64,000 bases of DNA from Globodera rostochiensis (lineage: Eukaryota > Nematoda > Chromadorea > Rhabditida > Heteroderidae), in contig JAEVLN010000008.1 of assembly GCA_018350325.1 (NCBI GenBank), positions 992,001 to 1,056,000 of the forward strand, read 5' to 3'. The notes beneath the pieces are model-generated. The model ran no database searches. It saw only the letters and a list, made by a program, of their open reading frames with translations, and was not told the DNA's origin. Positions 44,683 to 56,011 of the stretch are shown here, piece after piece (the first letter of the stretch is position 1; each line of letters opens with the position of its first letter). A program made the position numbers and the translations under genes.

Positions 44683-45698
44683 TCAGTGACTTGTTAAATT
44701 AAATAAATTATATGTCAATAGATCTATTTGAAAAGAAGAAAGTGAATTGCCGAAAATTCTATTCTCCATCGTTTCATTCAAATTAAATTGTTGTTTTTTC
44801 CAAGTGCACAAAGTGCGTCTTCCAATTTTTAGGATTTTGGCAATGTCCTCGTCTCTCATTTTAGAATTTTTGCCCTTAATTTCATAATAATGTTTCATCA
44901 ATTTGTTTTGTTGGCTGCGGGAGTATTTCTTTGGTTCTGTAAAAGAATTTTTAATTAATATAAATAAATAATAAAATTGGGCTCAAAATACTCACCGGTT
45001 TGGCCAAGTTCACGTTTCCAATTGGAAATTGTTCTATCAGTTATGCCCAACTCTTTTGCGACAGTTTCATCAATTTCATTTTGGTAAGAGTTTTTGAATC
45101 CGGCCCGCTTTAACTCGGCTTTCATCTGATCAAATTTTTCTACTAAATTTTTTCGTTTTTCTTTTTCATATAAAACTTTTCGACTTAGGCCAAATTCTTT
45201 TTTCCATTCATATATTTTTGAGCGACTGACTTTTAAATCTTTAGCAATATTATTGTCTATTTGATTCCATTCTTTTTTTGAATATTTCCTTTTTTGCTTA
45301 ATATCTTGTTTCATTGCGTGGAATTTGTCGATAATTTTACGTTTTTGCTCATCTTCAGCAATATTTTTGTTTGAAGTTATTTCTTTCATTATTTCGTTAT
45401 GTTCTTCACCATTTTTGGCATTAACAGACTGATCAGACTCTGTGAGAGGAGGATTCTGATCAATTGAATTGGGTTCAATTTGTCCAATTTGGGTGTTCTG
45501 CCGATTGATTTGGTGATGGAAATTGTGTTCATGCGTTAATTTACGCCATTCATCGGCTTTGCCATTGTCCCACCATCCTTCTCCGAATATTTCATCAAAT
45601 ATTTTGGGTGGCGTTTCCTCCAATTCTACAGATTTGGCTTTTTCAAATAATTTTGTTGCAAAAAATAAGACCAAAATAAAAATCCAAAACTTATCCAT
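44683..45698 (-). CDS. Secreted HTH-repeat protein in D2, 318 residues
   Basis: Exon 1 is 44996-45698 (703 nt) and the last exon is 44683-44936 (254 nt); phases agree. The signal peptide is MDKFWIFILVLFFATKLFEK. One acidic repeat and HTH units 1 and 2 follow (IAKDLKVSRSKIYEWKKEFG, VAKELGITDRTISNWKRELG). Unit 3 (IAKILKIGRRTLCTWKKQQF) is followed by a tail unlike any other copy (NLNETMENRIFGNSLSSFQI...). This tail comes from a deletion that joined the exon to its own 3' flank: relative to D1, about 24491-24850 is missing. The frame stays open to 44683. The altered tail may be functional or neutral. Confidence 0.8.
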
Positions 45699-46090
45699 TT
45701 TATTCAGAACGCGATTGAAATGGGCATTCATACAAATATATTCTTTAATAATTATCTCACCCAAATCAATATTTCTGACATATTATAAATATTTTGTCAA
45801 ATCTTTTGAACTGGGACCAAATCAATATTTCTGGACCTCATAGAATAATAATTACCATTTTATAAAAATGGCGATCGATTGTCAATAGTCAAATGAAAAA
45901 AAATATTTTTAATTCAAATTCGCCCTGGTGGAAAAGTGACATCTCAATTCCCGTTTGAACTGGGACCAAATCAATATTCCTGGGACCTCATAAAATAATA
46001 ATATTCACCATTTTATAAAAATGGCGATCGATTGTCAATAGTCAAACGAAAACAAATATTTTTAAATAATTCAAATTCGCCCTGGTGGAA

Positions 46091-46998
46091 AAGTGACATT
46101 TCCGCTTCGGTAAGCGATTTACGCCACAGATAAAGACAATGCTTTTCGTAATTTTTTTGTTTAAATTTCGATCTTTGCGCCGCAGGGAAAATTCGATTTT
46201 ATGAAAAATTCGATGTTTGGACGCCGCAGGATTTGTGTCGAAGGACAAGTCGACGTTTGCGATCAACGCGCTGGAACTCAGTGTATTTTGAATTTTGTCA
46301 GCATTTTTAAAGCACAAAAATTACAAAAGTTGTTGTTGGTGTTTTGGTTATCCGAAATTTTGCTCAAATTCCGAAATCTGAAACGGCCAAAAAACCCAAA
46401 ATTTCCGAAATCCGAAGGGGGGGGGGAATGTTGGGGGTTGGGGGCGAAAACCTCAGACAAAATTGTCGTGGATTTCGAGTCGAGAAGCAACCCTAATTAC
46501 GTCTAAGTCAAGCGGAGTTGATAAGTTTCAAAAAAGTTTAAAGGTAAACTTGCCAAAAATCGGGTAGAGGTGTTTTTTTTACTGATTTTTGCTGCTCAAT
46601 GCTGCTTTTTTCACGTTGCGATGCTGCTTTTAAAAATTTTAATAACATACCTGATATAAATCCCAGTCCAAATTAAAATAATATTTCTTTTTCTCAATAA
46701 AAAAAATCGATTTTTTTTATTATCCAAAAATTAAATTAGCTAAAAGCATAAAAAAGGGATCGGGGCCGCCCCGTACTTAATTTAAAAAATGGGTTAATAA
46801 TAACAAAACAAACATAAAAATAAACCATAAACCCCTTTTTTAGTTTCTAAATCTAATCCGGCAATGTTGAATTTGAGAAATTCGGTCCAAATTTCGCTTC
46901 AATTTTGGCGCCAGGTCTGGCCAACGAAACGCACGGAAACAAATCATCATCATCATCGGCAGAATCGACAAGCAAATTAGCGGTGTCTGCAAAAAAAA
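46091..46998. repeat. 0.9-kb segment, copy C of three
   Basis: Nearly identical to 25993-26899 and 34055-34966. It carries the terminal SPRY exon (46853-46986, minus), with one extra GAT codon (ATC on the plus strand) compared with the other two. Confidence 0.85.
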
Positions 46999-48826
46999 AT
47001 CAAATATATATAACAAATAAATTTAAATTGAAAAAATAATAACCGGGAACAAATTCAGTAGAGAGTAGAGATCGGCGGGAACGGGATTCCCGCGGAAAAA
47101 GTGCGGGATCCTAAGATTTCTGTAACAAATTTTGTAAAAGAACTTGAAAGTGAATTATGAGCCGACCCCCTCCTATTCCTAAAAAGTTTCATAAAAATTA
47201 GCATTAATTTTAATTATGTTGTAAATCTCTTAAAATTGAGTCAAAATGTTCTCGGCACCGCCGATCACCTCCCTTCTTTTCCCAAAAACTTTTTGAAAAG
47301 TTGCGCACAAAAATTGAAAATGCGGGAATCCCGTCCCGCAATTTTTATTTTACCGGACTCTTGTAGAGAGGCTGAGATTTAAATTTTTGCGTCTGGATTT
47401 TCTGTTTTCTTTCTCACCCAAACGCTCGCCGTTTTTCATCGTACAAATGATTTGGCGCGTTGCCAAATTGACGCCACAGACGATGACGTCGCCGTCCCCA
47501 AATTTGAGGGGCTGCTGTCCATCGATGGCGTGCGCGTGGCCCCAAAAAAAGCCATAGTGGTCATATACGTAAGTGCCTTCGTAAGCTCCAACCCTGTCGT
47601 CCAATGGCATTTGTTTGGTTGCAAGTCCAATGAAAATGCCGCTAAAACAATTGTTTTAATGGGAAATGCTTCTAAAGCATTTCAAAAAAACTCAACTATT
47701 TATTTTCTTTAACTGACAATGCACCCCCGAATATTTTGACTTCGTAATAGAAAAAGCCAAAATTCCCGGTCGGAATTGGCAGTTCAGCAAGGACAGAGCG
47801 ATACCCTGAAAAGCAAAGGGAATTAGAACATTTTTTTTTCAATCAAATCACTTTAAATGAATAATATTTACCCCATTTCTGTCCATTATGTTGGACAATC
47901 AATCGTTCGGGCTCAATGAGTGCGAGGTCCTCGTGACATGCAGCAGAATCCCAGCGATTTTGTTGTCGGATTATTGCTTAGAAAATATAATTTTAACTTA
48001 TTGTTTTATATTTTCACATTTGAATTTGAATTTTTTTTTCAAATCAAAAACCAAATGTGAGACTCTATTACTCAAAATTTATGTAGAATTTTTTTTTTTC
48101 TAAAAATCGCTTGAAAATATGTTATTTGGTGCACTGGTTTACGTGCAGAAAGATTGCGAATTTAAAGCGTTTTTGATTCGATTGAAATTTTTTAAAAATA
48201 ACTTACCTATTTCAGAAAAGTAAAGCCCCCCCCTCCCCCTTATTAAATTTTTCGGTCAAAACCTAAAATTCGATCCGGCTATTACTCAAAAGTCGTTTTT
48301 TTTCTTATTTTTCAAAACTGGAAAGGAAAGAATTTAAATTAAGCAACAATTTCCCTACCATTTCGCTTTTGTGCTTCAATCAACGCGGCGATGTTCTGCT
48401 GTTTCTGATGCCCCTCCAATACGGCAAATTTGTTGGCATTCGACACTTTCTGCTCCTCAAATTTGGCGTTGACCATCGCTTGGATGTTGGGTTGGAATTC
48501 TTACTGACCATCCTTTTGCTTCTGTTCCATTCCGCGAATCATTTGCGAAAATTTATTTCCTAAAAAATGAAAAAATTGATAACCAAATCAAAGATTAAAG
48601 TTCAAGAATCTCTTTCTTTGAAGACAGAAAACCATTTCCCTAACGAATTGTTCCTGCTGGTCCTTCTTTAACGTGTCAATTTTGTCATTGGTTACCTTTT
48701 GGTCCTTTTGCTGCTCCAAAGCATCCATTTTCCGTTGTTCCTTCATTTCTTCAATTAAATTCTTGTGAACATTTGACAGTTTCTCGAGTTCCCCCTGATG
48801 CTTCAACGAAAGCTGACCAATGGAAA
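46853..48826 (-). pseudogene. SPRY/coiled-coil gene, D2 copy, N-terminally truncated
   Basis: Exons by comparison with D1: 48633-48826 and 48359-48559 (coiled-coil-like), then SPRY exons 47872-47976, 47718-47805, 47418-47641 and 46853-46986. The exon at 48359-48559 contains the same in-frame TAA (48501-48503) as D1. The donor after 47718 reads GTCAGT instead of GTAAGT. The upstream coiled-coil exons are deleted. Residue changes are few (GTYVYDHY for GTYAYDHY, an added Met in [10 protein letters not shown]). It is a pseudogene in its full form. Confidence 0.75.
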
Positions 48827-48959
48827 CTGAAACAGTGAAATTAATTAATTTATTTTGTAGCAGAAAAACAAAGGTTAAATGTTAATACTGCAGAACATTG
48901 GTCCCATATGCACATTTTTCCCCAAAAAATTTATCATTTTTTTAAATAAGTAAGATTTA

Positions 48960-49195
48960 CAAACCAACGGAGGCGCGGTCAACGGCAACTCCGGCGGCTC
49001 CTTCATCCGGCTTATCTGATTGCCATTGCGCTAATTTGGCTGACGAGAGGCGCGAGCCACGACTTTGGAATCGGCGGCACCCCAAATTTTGCGCTCCAAG
49101 TGCGCAGCAAGTGGGACAGCCACAACAGGACGGGATACGCCGAGCGGACGAACTTTGTAGGGTCCGTCCCTGGCAAACTGCGGTCGACGTCTGAC
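48960..49195. other. GC-rich insert of unknown origin in D2
   Basis: This stretch is far more GC-rich than its surroundings and absent from D1. One frame on the plus strand reads LTRGASHDFGIGGTPNFALQ then VRSKWDSHNRTGYAERTNFV, which looks like coding sequence, but I do not recognise it. It is followed at 49197-49280 by TTTCGTAAA units of the foldback type. Confidence 0.4.
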
Positions 49196-50094
49196 TTCGT
49201 AAATCAGCCACTACGGGCGTTTCGTAAATCCGCCAGGGCGTTTCGTAAATCCGCCAGGGCGTTTTGTAAATCCGCCGTGAATTTAGAGGTAATAGTTTTA
49301 GAATAAGTGAAGCTGCCATATGTTTGCTTCATTCAAAAATGCATCTTTCTTTTCTACAATTTCTGATCTATCGTAGATTCAGATGTTCCCTCAAAATTTT
49401 CTTTTCCGAAATAGTCAAAACGATTACAGTTACTTTAGCCTTTTTTTCTCCCGTGAATTCCGTTTGACATGTGTCCAGCTGAATTTGAAGGGCACCTTTT
49501 TTTGAACTCGAGATTTGTATGAGGAATAAATTGGGGGCAGAGGTGATAGTGTTTTTCAGTCTTCTGCTACAGTAAGCATGCGAAGATATCTTGAAATTAT
49601 TACAGACCTTACAAAATTAAAACACTCCGTCCAACCGCAGCGTTGGGTGGTTGCACTTTTCGGGAATCGGAATTCCGACCATCCCTGATGAGCATACCCG
49701 GGATGTAACCTGATTCCGGATGCCAGATTCCAAATATGCGCACATATGGTCATTTTTTTTTTGAATTGTGCCGTCGTTTTTTGCACGTGACGCACTTACT
49801 GGCGCCCGCTTCCATATGAAAATGCGATTATTATTAGAATGCAAATATTTAGTGAGTTGTCAGGAATGACTATTGATTCAAGTGAGATGATAAAGAATAT
49901 GAATGCCCCATTTAAATTGTTGGCAGGCATTTATTACTTTCAATAATCTTTTTTTTATCAAAGCTTAATATATTTAATTAATATTTTTACAAATTTATGA
50001 ATATTTATTATTCCTTAAAAAAAAATACGAAATAAACAAAAAATGTAAAATTTTCATATATATCTCTAAATTAAGAGTTATTTGCACAAATAAA

Positions 50095-50808
50095 ACGGAA
50101 GAATTTTGGATTTTAATTTTGGTCTCATTCTTCGCAACAAATTTACTCGACAAAGCTGAATCCGTACAATTATTTGATTAAATATTCGGAGAAGGCTAGT
50201 GGGACAATGACAAAGACATAGAATGGATGGAATAAATTAAAGCTTGAACACAATTTCCATCACCAAATCGACCGGCAGAACACCCAAATTGGACAAATTG
50301 AACACAATTCAACTGATCAGAATCATCCTTTCACAAAATCTGATCACTCTGGACAAATTGAACCCAATTCAACTAATCAGAATGCTCCTCTCACAGAGTC
50401 TGATCACTTTGATACTGTCAAAAATGGCGAAGAACACAGAACGAAATTATTTCATACGAAAATATTTCTGAAGATGAGCGAAAACGTAAAATTATCGACA
50501 AATTCCACGCACTGAGAAAAGAATTTAAGCAAAAAGGAAAATATTCAAATAAAAAATGGGATCAAATTGATCAGAAAATTGTAAAACATTTAGAAGTCTG
50601 TCGCAACAAAATATATAAATGGAAAAAAGAATGGGACCTAAGTAAAAAAGTGCCCTATGAAAAAGAAGAGCGAAAACATTTGGTAGAGAAATTTGATCAA
50701 ATGAAAGCCGAGTTAAAGCGGGACGGATTCAAAAACTCTTATAATCAATAAATTGATAAAACTGTCGCAAAAGAGTTGGGCCTCAGTTTGGCAACAATTT
50801 ACAAATGG
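50095..50808 (+). pseudogene. Broken HTH-repeat family gene in D2
   Basis: Counterpart of 32901-33643, with the same ACG in place of ATG and the same TAG in the GEGWW block. It has one acidic repeat unit fewer than D1 and a different frameshift (aagaacacagaacg). It is cut by the short element at 50808. Confidence 0.85.
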
Positions 50809-50932
50809 TAAGCCCCCTTTGGAGGGGGGTTGAAAATAGAAGACCCGGGTCTTTTATTTTAGGACATACCGTATTTCCTCTATTAGTAGTCCCGGGTCTT
50901 CTATATTCCAACCCTCGAGGGGGAGGGCTACA
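50808..50932. mobile_element. Short CG-rich inverted-repeat element, D2 copy
   Basis: Same element as 33643-33765, with gaagacccgggtctt blocks in both orientations. It predates the D1/D2 duplication. Confidence 0.6.
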
Positions 50933-50980
50933 GTCATAGTGCGTGAGTAGGAGGTTTGACGTTAGAATTTCTTTCATTTT

Positions 50981-51169
50981 CTAGTATGCGCCATTACACT
51001 TCTCACTTCGTTGCCATTCGCTGTCCTTTTTAAGCAGCAGGTCGTCTAAAGGCTTTCGGATAAACCTCATGTTTTTGACAAACTGTTGGTAATGATTTAT
51101 CATCTCCAAATACGATCGGAGCGATGAAACATCGGTGGGTCCTAAAATCTTAGGCCTGCTATTGAACAT
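50981..51169 (-). pseudogene. Ty3/gypsy-type reverse transcriptase fragment, D2 copy
   Basis: Same 60-codon RT fragment as 33817-34002 (MINHYQQFVKNMRFIRKPLD), with one extra Leu codon in the DDLLLKKD stretch. Confidence 0.8.
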
Positions 51170-51221
51170 AGGTAACTAAGCGTAAAAAGACTTATTAAAC
51201 CCCTTAAGTAGCTCAAGTTTC

Positions 51222-51964
51222 ATTATTTGGGGTTGCTTTTTTCCTTTTACTCTTCTTTCTCTCCACCTAATTCATTCCATTTGGAAAAATGCCATTTATC
51301 CGGATATATCCTCTGTATATCCGGATAACGGATACGAATTTCGAAAAAATGAGATGGATACAAACGCCATGGATATATACGGACACGGATTTAAAACTTT
51401 GTATCCCACGATTTTGTAACCGGAAGCCGGATTCCATACGCAAACATTGCCTTCATCTGTGGCAAAAATGTAAAATGATTTAATATTTATGAGATGCCAA
51501 GAATATTGATTTAGCACCGGTTCAAAAGGTTTTTAAAAAAATAATTATGAAATGTCAAGAATATTGATTCGGTTGATAACGGTATTTAAAAATGGATTCT
51601 TTATCGTTAAAATTCTCCTTTTTTTCTCCGATTATTTAAAGCAAAGATTTGAAATAGCGAATTACGGTGTAGAAAAAGTTGCAAATTCAATGGTTTTATG
51701 AGCTTTCATATTTTGTCTCAAAATGGTCGAAAAACATGATGAATTCAAGTATTACTTGTTTTCCCTGTAATTATTTGTTTATAGCGTCACTAAGAATTTT
51801 TAATTATCATAAAACATTTTTGGTATTTACGTGACAGTTATTTACACACAGTCCATTGGTCATGTCCAAAACCCTACTATTCAGTTTTTATTCACCAATC
51901 CGATTATATTTGTCGCATTCTCTAAAAGTAGATCATTTAAATATAGATAATTGAAATGAGCACT
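51222..51964. other. Gene-free stretch with tccggata repeats
   Basis: At 51296-51395 there are partly inverted repeats of atatccggata/cggatac, resembling the end of a small TIR element. Otherwise AT-rich with no supported gene. Confidence 0.4.
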
Positions 51965-52980
51965 TTAGTTTGGAAAATTGGTCTCTTTGAAAAGACCCGA
52001 CATCTCCGAATTCGAGTTTTCAATTTCCTGAACATTTATTTGAGAGACATTCTCTTCCACGGAATGTTCATCGACAGAATTTGGATGAAATTGCTCTCGT
52101 TTAAATTGCTTTTTCCATCTATTCAAAGTGGTTGTTCCAATTTTGAACATTTTGGCAATGTTTTCATTACTAATTTTAGGATTTTGGTCCTTAATTTCAT
52201 AATAAAGTTTCAACAATTCTTTTTGTTCGCTGTGGGAGTGTTTATGCTGTGCTGAAAAAGAATATTTAATTAATAAAAATAAATAAAATTGGGCTCAAAA
52301 TACTCACTGGTTTTGCCAAGTTCACTTTTCCACCTGTAAATTGTTGTATCACTAAGGCCCAACTCTTTTGCGACATTTTCATTTATTTCATTTTGAGAGT
52401 TTTTGAATCCGGCCCACATTAACTCGGCTTTCATCTGACAAAATTTCTCTATCAAAATTTTTCGCTCATTTTTTGGATTTTTTTGACTTATTCCAAATTC
52501 TTTTTTCCATCTGTATATTTTTTTGCGATTGACTTTTAAATGTTTACCAATTTTTCCCTCAATTTTAACCCATTCTTTTTTAGAATATTTTCTTTTTTGC
52601 TTATATTCATCTTTCATTGCGTGGAATTTGGTAACAATTTTACGTTTTTCGTTTGAAGAAATTGTTTTGATTATTTTGCTCTGTTCAACGCCATTTTTGG
52701 CTTTATCAGAGTGATCAGACTCAGAGAGAGGAGGATTCTGATCAGTTGAATTGGATTCAATTTGTCCAAATTGCGTGTTCTGTCCATCGATTTGGTGAAG
52801 GGCATTTTGTTCAAGCGTTAATTTATGCCATTCTTCGGCTTTGTCATTGTCCCACCACCCTTCTCCGAATATTTCATCAATTATTTCGAGTGGCGTTTCC
52901 TCCAATTCTACGGATTCGGCTTTGTCGAGTGAATTTGTTGCAAAGAATGCCACCAGAATTATAATCAAAAACTCATTCAT
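51965..52980 (-). CDS. Secreted HTH-repeat protein, intact, 319 residues
   Basis: Exon 1 is 52308-52980 (673 nt) and exon 2 is 51965-52251 (287 nt); the intron has gtgagta and tttttcag ends and phases match. The signal peptide is MNEFLIIILVAFFATNSLDK. The family block is DEIFGEGWWDNDKAEEW. There is one acidic repeat (GQIESNSTDQNPPLSESDH). HTH units are IGKHLKVNRKKIYRWKKEFG, VAKELGLSDTTIYRWKSELG and IAKMFKIGTTTLNRWKKQF. The tail is longer than in the other copies (NVQEIENSNSEMSGLFKETN). This copy lies outside both duplicated blocks and is the most diverged intact member here. Confidence 0.85.
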
Positions 52981-53631
52981 CTTAAGGATAATTGTTGGGA
53001 TTTATATAATTTATTGTTAATAAAATAAATAACTAAAATTGTTTTTTAGCCCAATAATGCAAATATAAAACATAAACATCTTTTGGAGTCTCTCCGAAAA
53101 TCAATAAAGTTTCTTCCGATGTTTTCATCAAAAAATTTTATTTAAATAAATACATTATGACACCCATCGGATGTAAAGGACAGCATCGAACTTTCTGACA
53201 ACAAATCAAAAATTTTGTTACATCGGCGACGAAAATTCGATTTTTGGTTCTGCTTTAATCTCATAGGGTTGCTCCCCGACCCCTCGGGGTCGGGAAAGGT
53301 CGGGCACAAAACCAGTCGGGGGTCGGGGGGTTAGATCTGAAGATGGGGTTTTTGAGCAAAATGCAAAAAATTATACATTTTTAAATGTCATTTTGGCATT
53401 TTGTCTTACAAAAAAAAGTTGGATTTAAACGAAATGGGCCAATTGCGTCTGGCCTCGACTTTTCCAGGCTGGAGCCTCTGGATCACCCGTCAGCCCCCAG
53501 CTGCGAAATGAAAATTCGCCGTTTTATTTTGATTTCGAATTTTAAAATTTCGATTTTTTTTCCTATGCTCTTTCGCTACGGCCCGGCATCAGTTGATTGC
53601 CTCCTCTAAAAGCTTTTCTGTGTGTGTTCAG
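52981..53631. other. Gene-free stretch
   Basis: At 53270-53330 there is a cccctcggggtcgggaaagg block of the small-element type. 53430-53530 is moderately GC-rich and may contain remains of an upstream exon, but I cannot support a frame. Confidence 0.4.
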
Positions 53632-55050
53632 CTACGGCATTCCTTACGACTTCTCCAGCGTAATGCATTATAGCTACAGAGTTACGGCACGCCGATATGG
53701 GCTGAAAACGATGAGGGCAAAAGTAAATCCGGCAGTAAACGACGCGAAGATGGGCTGGCGGAACGGACTGGCCCAGTCGGATGTGGATGTACTGAACAGA
53801 ATGTACTGCACGGCGCCCGGTGAGTGCGTGGACGGACGGATACGCCTCTGAAGGATTCAAGCGTGGGCTCCAGGCTCAAAATAACTCAAAACCACTTTAA
53901 CCTTGGCGCGCGTCGATTGTGTAGCTTTTGCGGATGCTCGGACTCTTTCATATGTGGGGGCAAGAGGGCTTGGCAGATTCATTGTTTTTAACCACTTTTT
54001 GAAAACCTACAAAATGGATTTGGGCGGCGAATTCGCACCCATTTTTGGTGTTGTAAATTTCAGTCCCCAGGCAAAAAAGGACACTTCAGTTTTTGCCGGA
54101 TTTCCTTTCAATGTGTTGACATTCATCCAATCGAATACAATTTCTTGCATCCCCCGTTGAGATTGTGTTGACAAGGAAATTTGCTGTGGAATGTGGGCAC
54201 TTCAGAACAAATGCTACAAAAAGGGAAGTCGGGATGCCCGGATGGCGAAGGAATGTCCAAAATCGGGTGGATTCTGCAAGCCAATACTGGACGAAATGCA
54301 GGAGATGTTCCCCAGCATTCAGAAGGAGATGATCCGAATGGTATTGGAGGCCAACGGGGGTAACAAGGACTCGACATCGAACGCTCTGATTGATGGCCAA
54401 CCCAGAGAAGAATCGGGAAGCGGCTCTGGACGAACTGAAGGAGATGTTCCCCAGCATTCAGAAGGAGATGATCCGAGTGGTATTGGAGGCCAACGGGGGG
54501 GGGGGGTAACAAGTAGTGTTCGGCACGGTACGGTATTACCGCGGTATTTTTCGGTATTACCGCGGTATTTTTTTCGGTATTACCGATTCGGTATACCGAC
54601 CGAAGAAATTTTGGGATTTCGATTTTTTTTTCGGTATCGGTATTATACCGAAATACCGATACCGAATACCGACCAAGATATCTCTGACTGGAATACCGCG
54701 GTATTTTCGGTATTTTTCGGTATTACCGCGGTATTTTTTATCGGTATTTTACCGAAATACCGATACCGAAAAAATTGTGAGATTTCGGTTTTTTTTCGGT
54801 ATCGGTATTATACCGAAATACCGATACCGAATACCGAAAAACCCCATTTGCCGAACACTAGTAACAAGGACTCGACAGCGAACGCTCTGATTGATGGCCA
54901 ACCCAGAGAAGAATCTGGAAGCGGCTCTGGACGAACTGAAGGAGATGTTCCCCAGCATTCAGAAGGAGATGCTCCGAAGGATGTTGGAGGCCAACGGGGG
55001 TGACAATGACTCGACGGCGGACGCTCTTTTTTATAATTTCAACACATCAT
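53632..55050 (+). pseudogene. Partial astacin copy: last two exons with expanded CUE repeats
   Basis: Exon 53632-53819 ([20 protein letters not shown]...MYCTAPG) matches exon 13 of the full gene, including the Met-turn SVMHY. An exon from 54162 matches exon 14: a ShKT domain in which one Cys is replaced by Gly (CPKSGGFC for CPKSCGFC), then CUE-like units (LDEMQEMFPSIQKEMIRMVL and two more near 54430 and 54925). A frameshift after NALID breaks the first from the second, and a 347-bp element splits the second. None of exons 1-12 is present upstream, so this is a 3' partial duplicate. The 3' flank (gattgagatcattcccatat) is shared with the full gene. Confidence 0.85.
54514..54860. mobile_element. 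hAT-like MITE, 347 bp
   Basis: Ends TAGTGTTCGGCA and TGCCGAACACTA are flanked by the 8-bp duplication GTAACAAG (54506-54513, 54861-54868). The interior is made of ggtattaccgcgg and ataccgataccg words. It is inserted in the second CUE unit of the astacin relic. Confidence 0.92.
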
Positions 55051-56011
55051 CCGATTGAGATCATTCCCATATCTGTTACGTATTTAATTGAAAACCCGGA
55101 AAAACAATTAATTGCAAGTCGTGCAGATGATTTTTTTTGAAAACATATTTTTAACAAATGCTCTACCCCATTAGTCATTAGAGTTGGCATTAACTTTGGT
55201 TTTTGATTTGGTTTCGCCTTTAATTATCTTTAATTTCTTTATTGCTAATGAAATGCTTAACACTTTTTTAGGATAATTATTATGAATTTTTTCATTTAAA
55301 TTAGAGTTGGTCGGGGTCGGGATTTTTGGTAAAAAACCGGGACCGGGATCGTGAAAGCCGGGATCGGCATACTTGAACAGGGATCGGGATTTTGACTTTT
55401 CAAAAACCGGGATCGGGATTAACCGGTATTGAAAATGAGAAAATTTTTTTTTGTAATTGTCAATATTACAAATTAATTTTTTTTATAACTAAAAATATCT
55501 TCCTCGTTTTCTTCAACTTCAATCGCATCCAAGCATCAATTTTGCGACAGAACTTAGTTAACACCCTAAGTAAGAGATTAGAACGTTTTTTAAAGATTTT
55601 TAAAAGGGCGACCAGAATTCTGCTTTTTAATTTATGTTTTTAAAAAACGACGGGCGACCAGAATTGTGGGATCTGATTTCTGATTTTTAAAAGGGCGACT
55701 CAAATACGAGTTAAAATGCATTTTTTTTTCTGTCTATGAAATGTGCTGCTCTGGTGTCCCCTGAAGGCTCTGTCTTTGGATTAATTTTATTCTTAAAATA
55801 TACACACGAATATAAATGGATAATCGATCCAATTCTGAAATATTGTCAATAAATTTATTATATGTGGGCGCGGCTTCCACTCTGCGCGTTGTCGTGACGC
55901 GCGATATTTTACTTTTTTCATCCATATTTTATGGCCATATTTCGAGATTTTTTATCATATAATTTGTGGCTCTAGTCATAATATAAGATTATTTATTTTT
56001 TCTTTTGTCAG
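55051..56011. other. Spacer upstream of the astacin gene
   Basis: It contains one hAT-type end (ttaaattagagttgg at about 55297) without a recognisable partner end, a 130-bp repeat (55740-55870) matched downstream of the gene, and a splice-acceptor-like tttttcttttgtcag directly before the ATG at 56012, as expected for nematode spliced-leader addition. Confidence 0.5.
55740..55870. repeat. 130-bp direct repeat, upstream copy
   Basis: Shares ctgaaggctctgtc, cttaaaatatacacacgaat and aataaatttattatatg with 61685-61817. The two copies bracket the full astacin gene and the tRNA. Confidence 0.75.

Larger units (their letters stand above)
43242..51221. repeat. Direct duplication unit D2
   Basis: Partner of D1. 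D2 lacks the Helitron, the hAT-like element and the foldback element. It has a D2-only insert at about 43743-43962, has lost about 1 kb corresponding to 30793-31760, and carries a GC-rich foreign piece at 48960-49195. Introns and spacers remain highly similar to D1. Confidence 0.85.

Noticed and set aside
54516..54890. 124-residue open frame rich in Tyr and Arg
   Set aside because: It is a translation of the ataccg repeats inside the hAT-like MITE and crosses its boundary.
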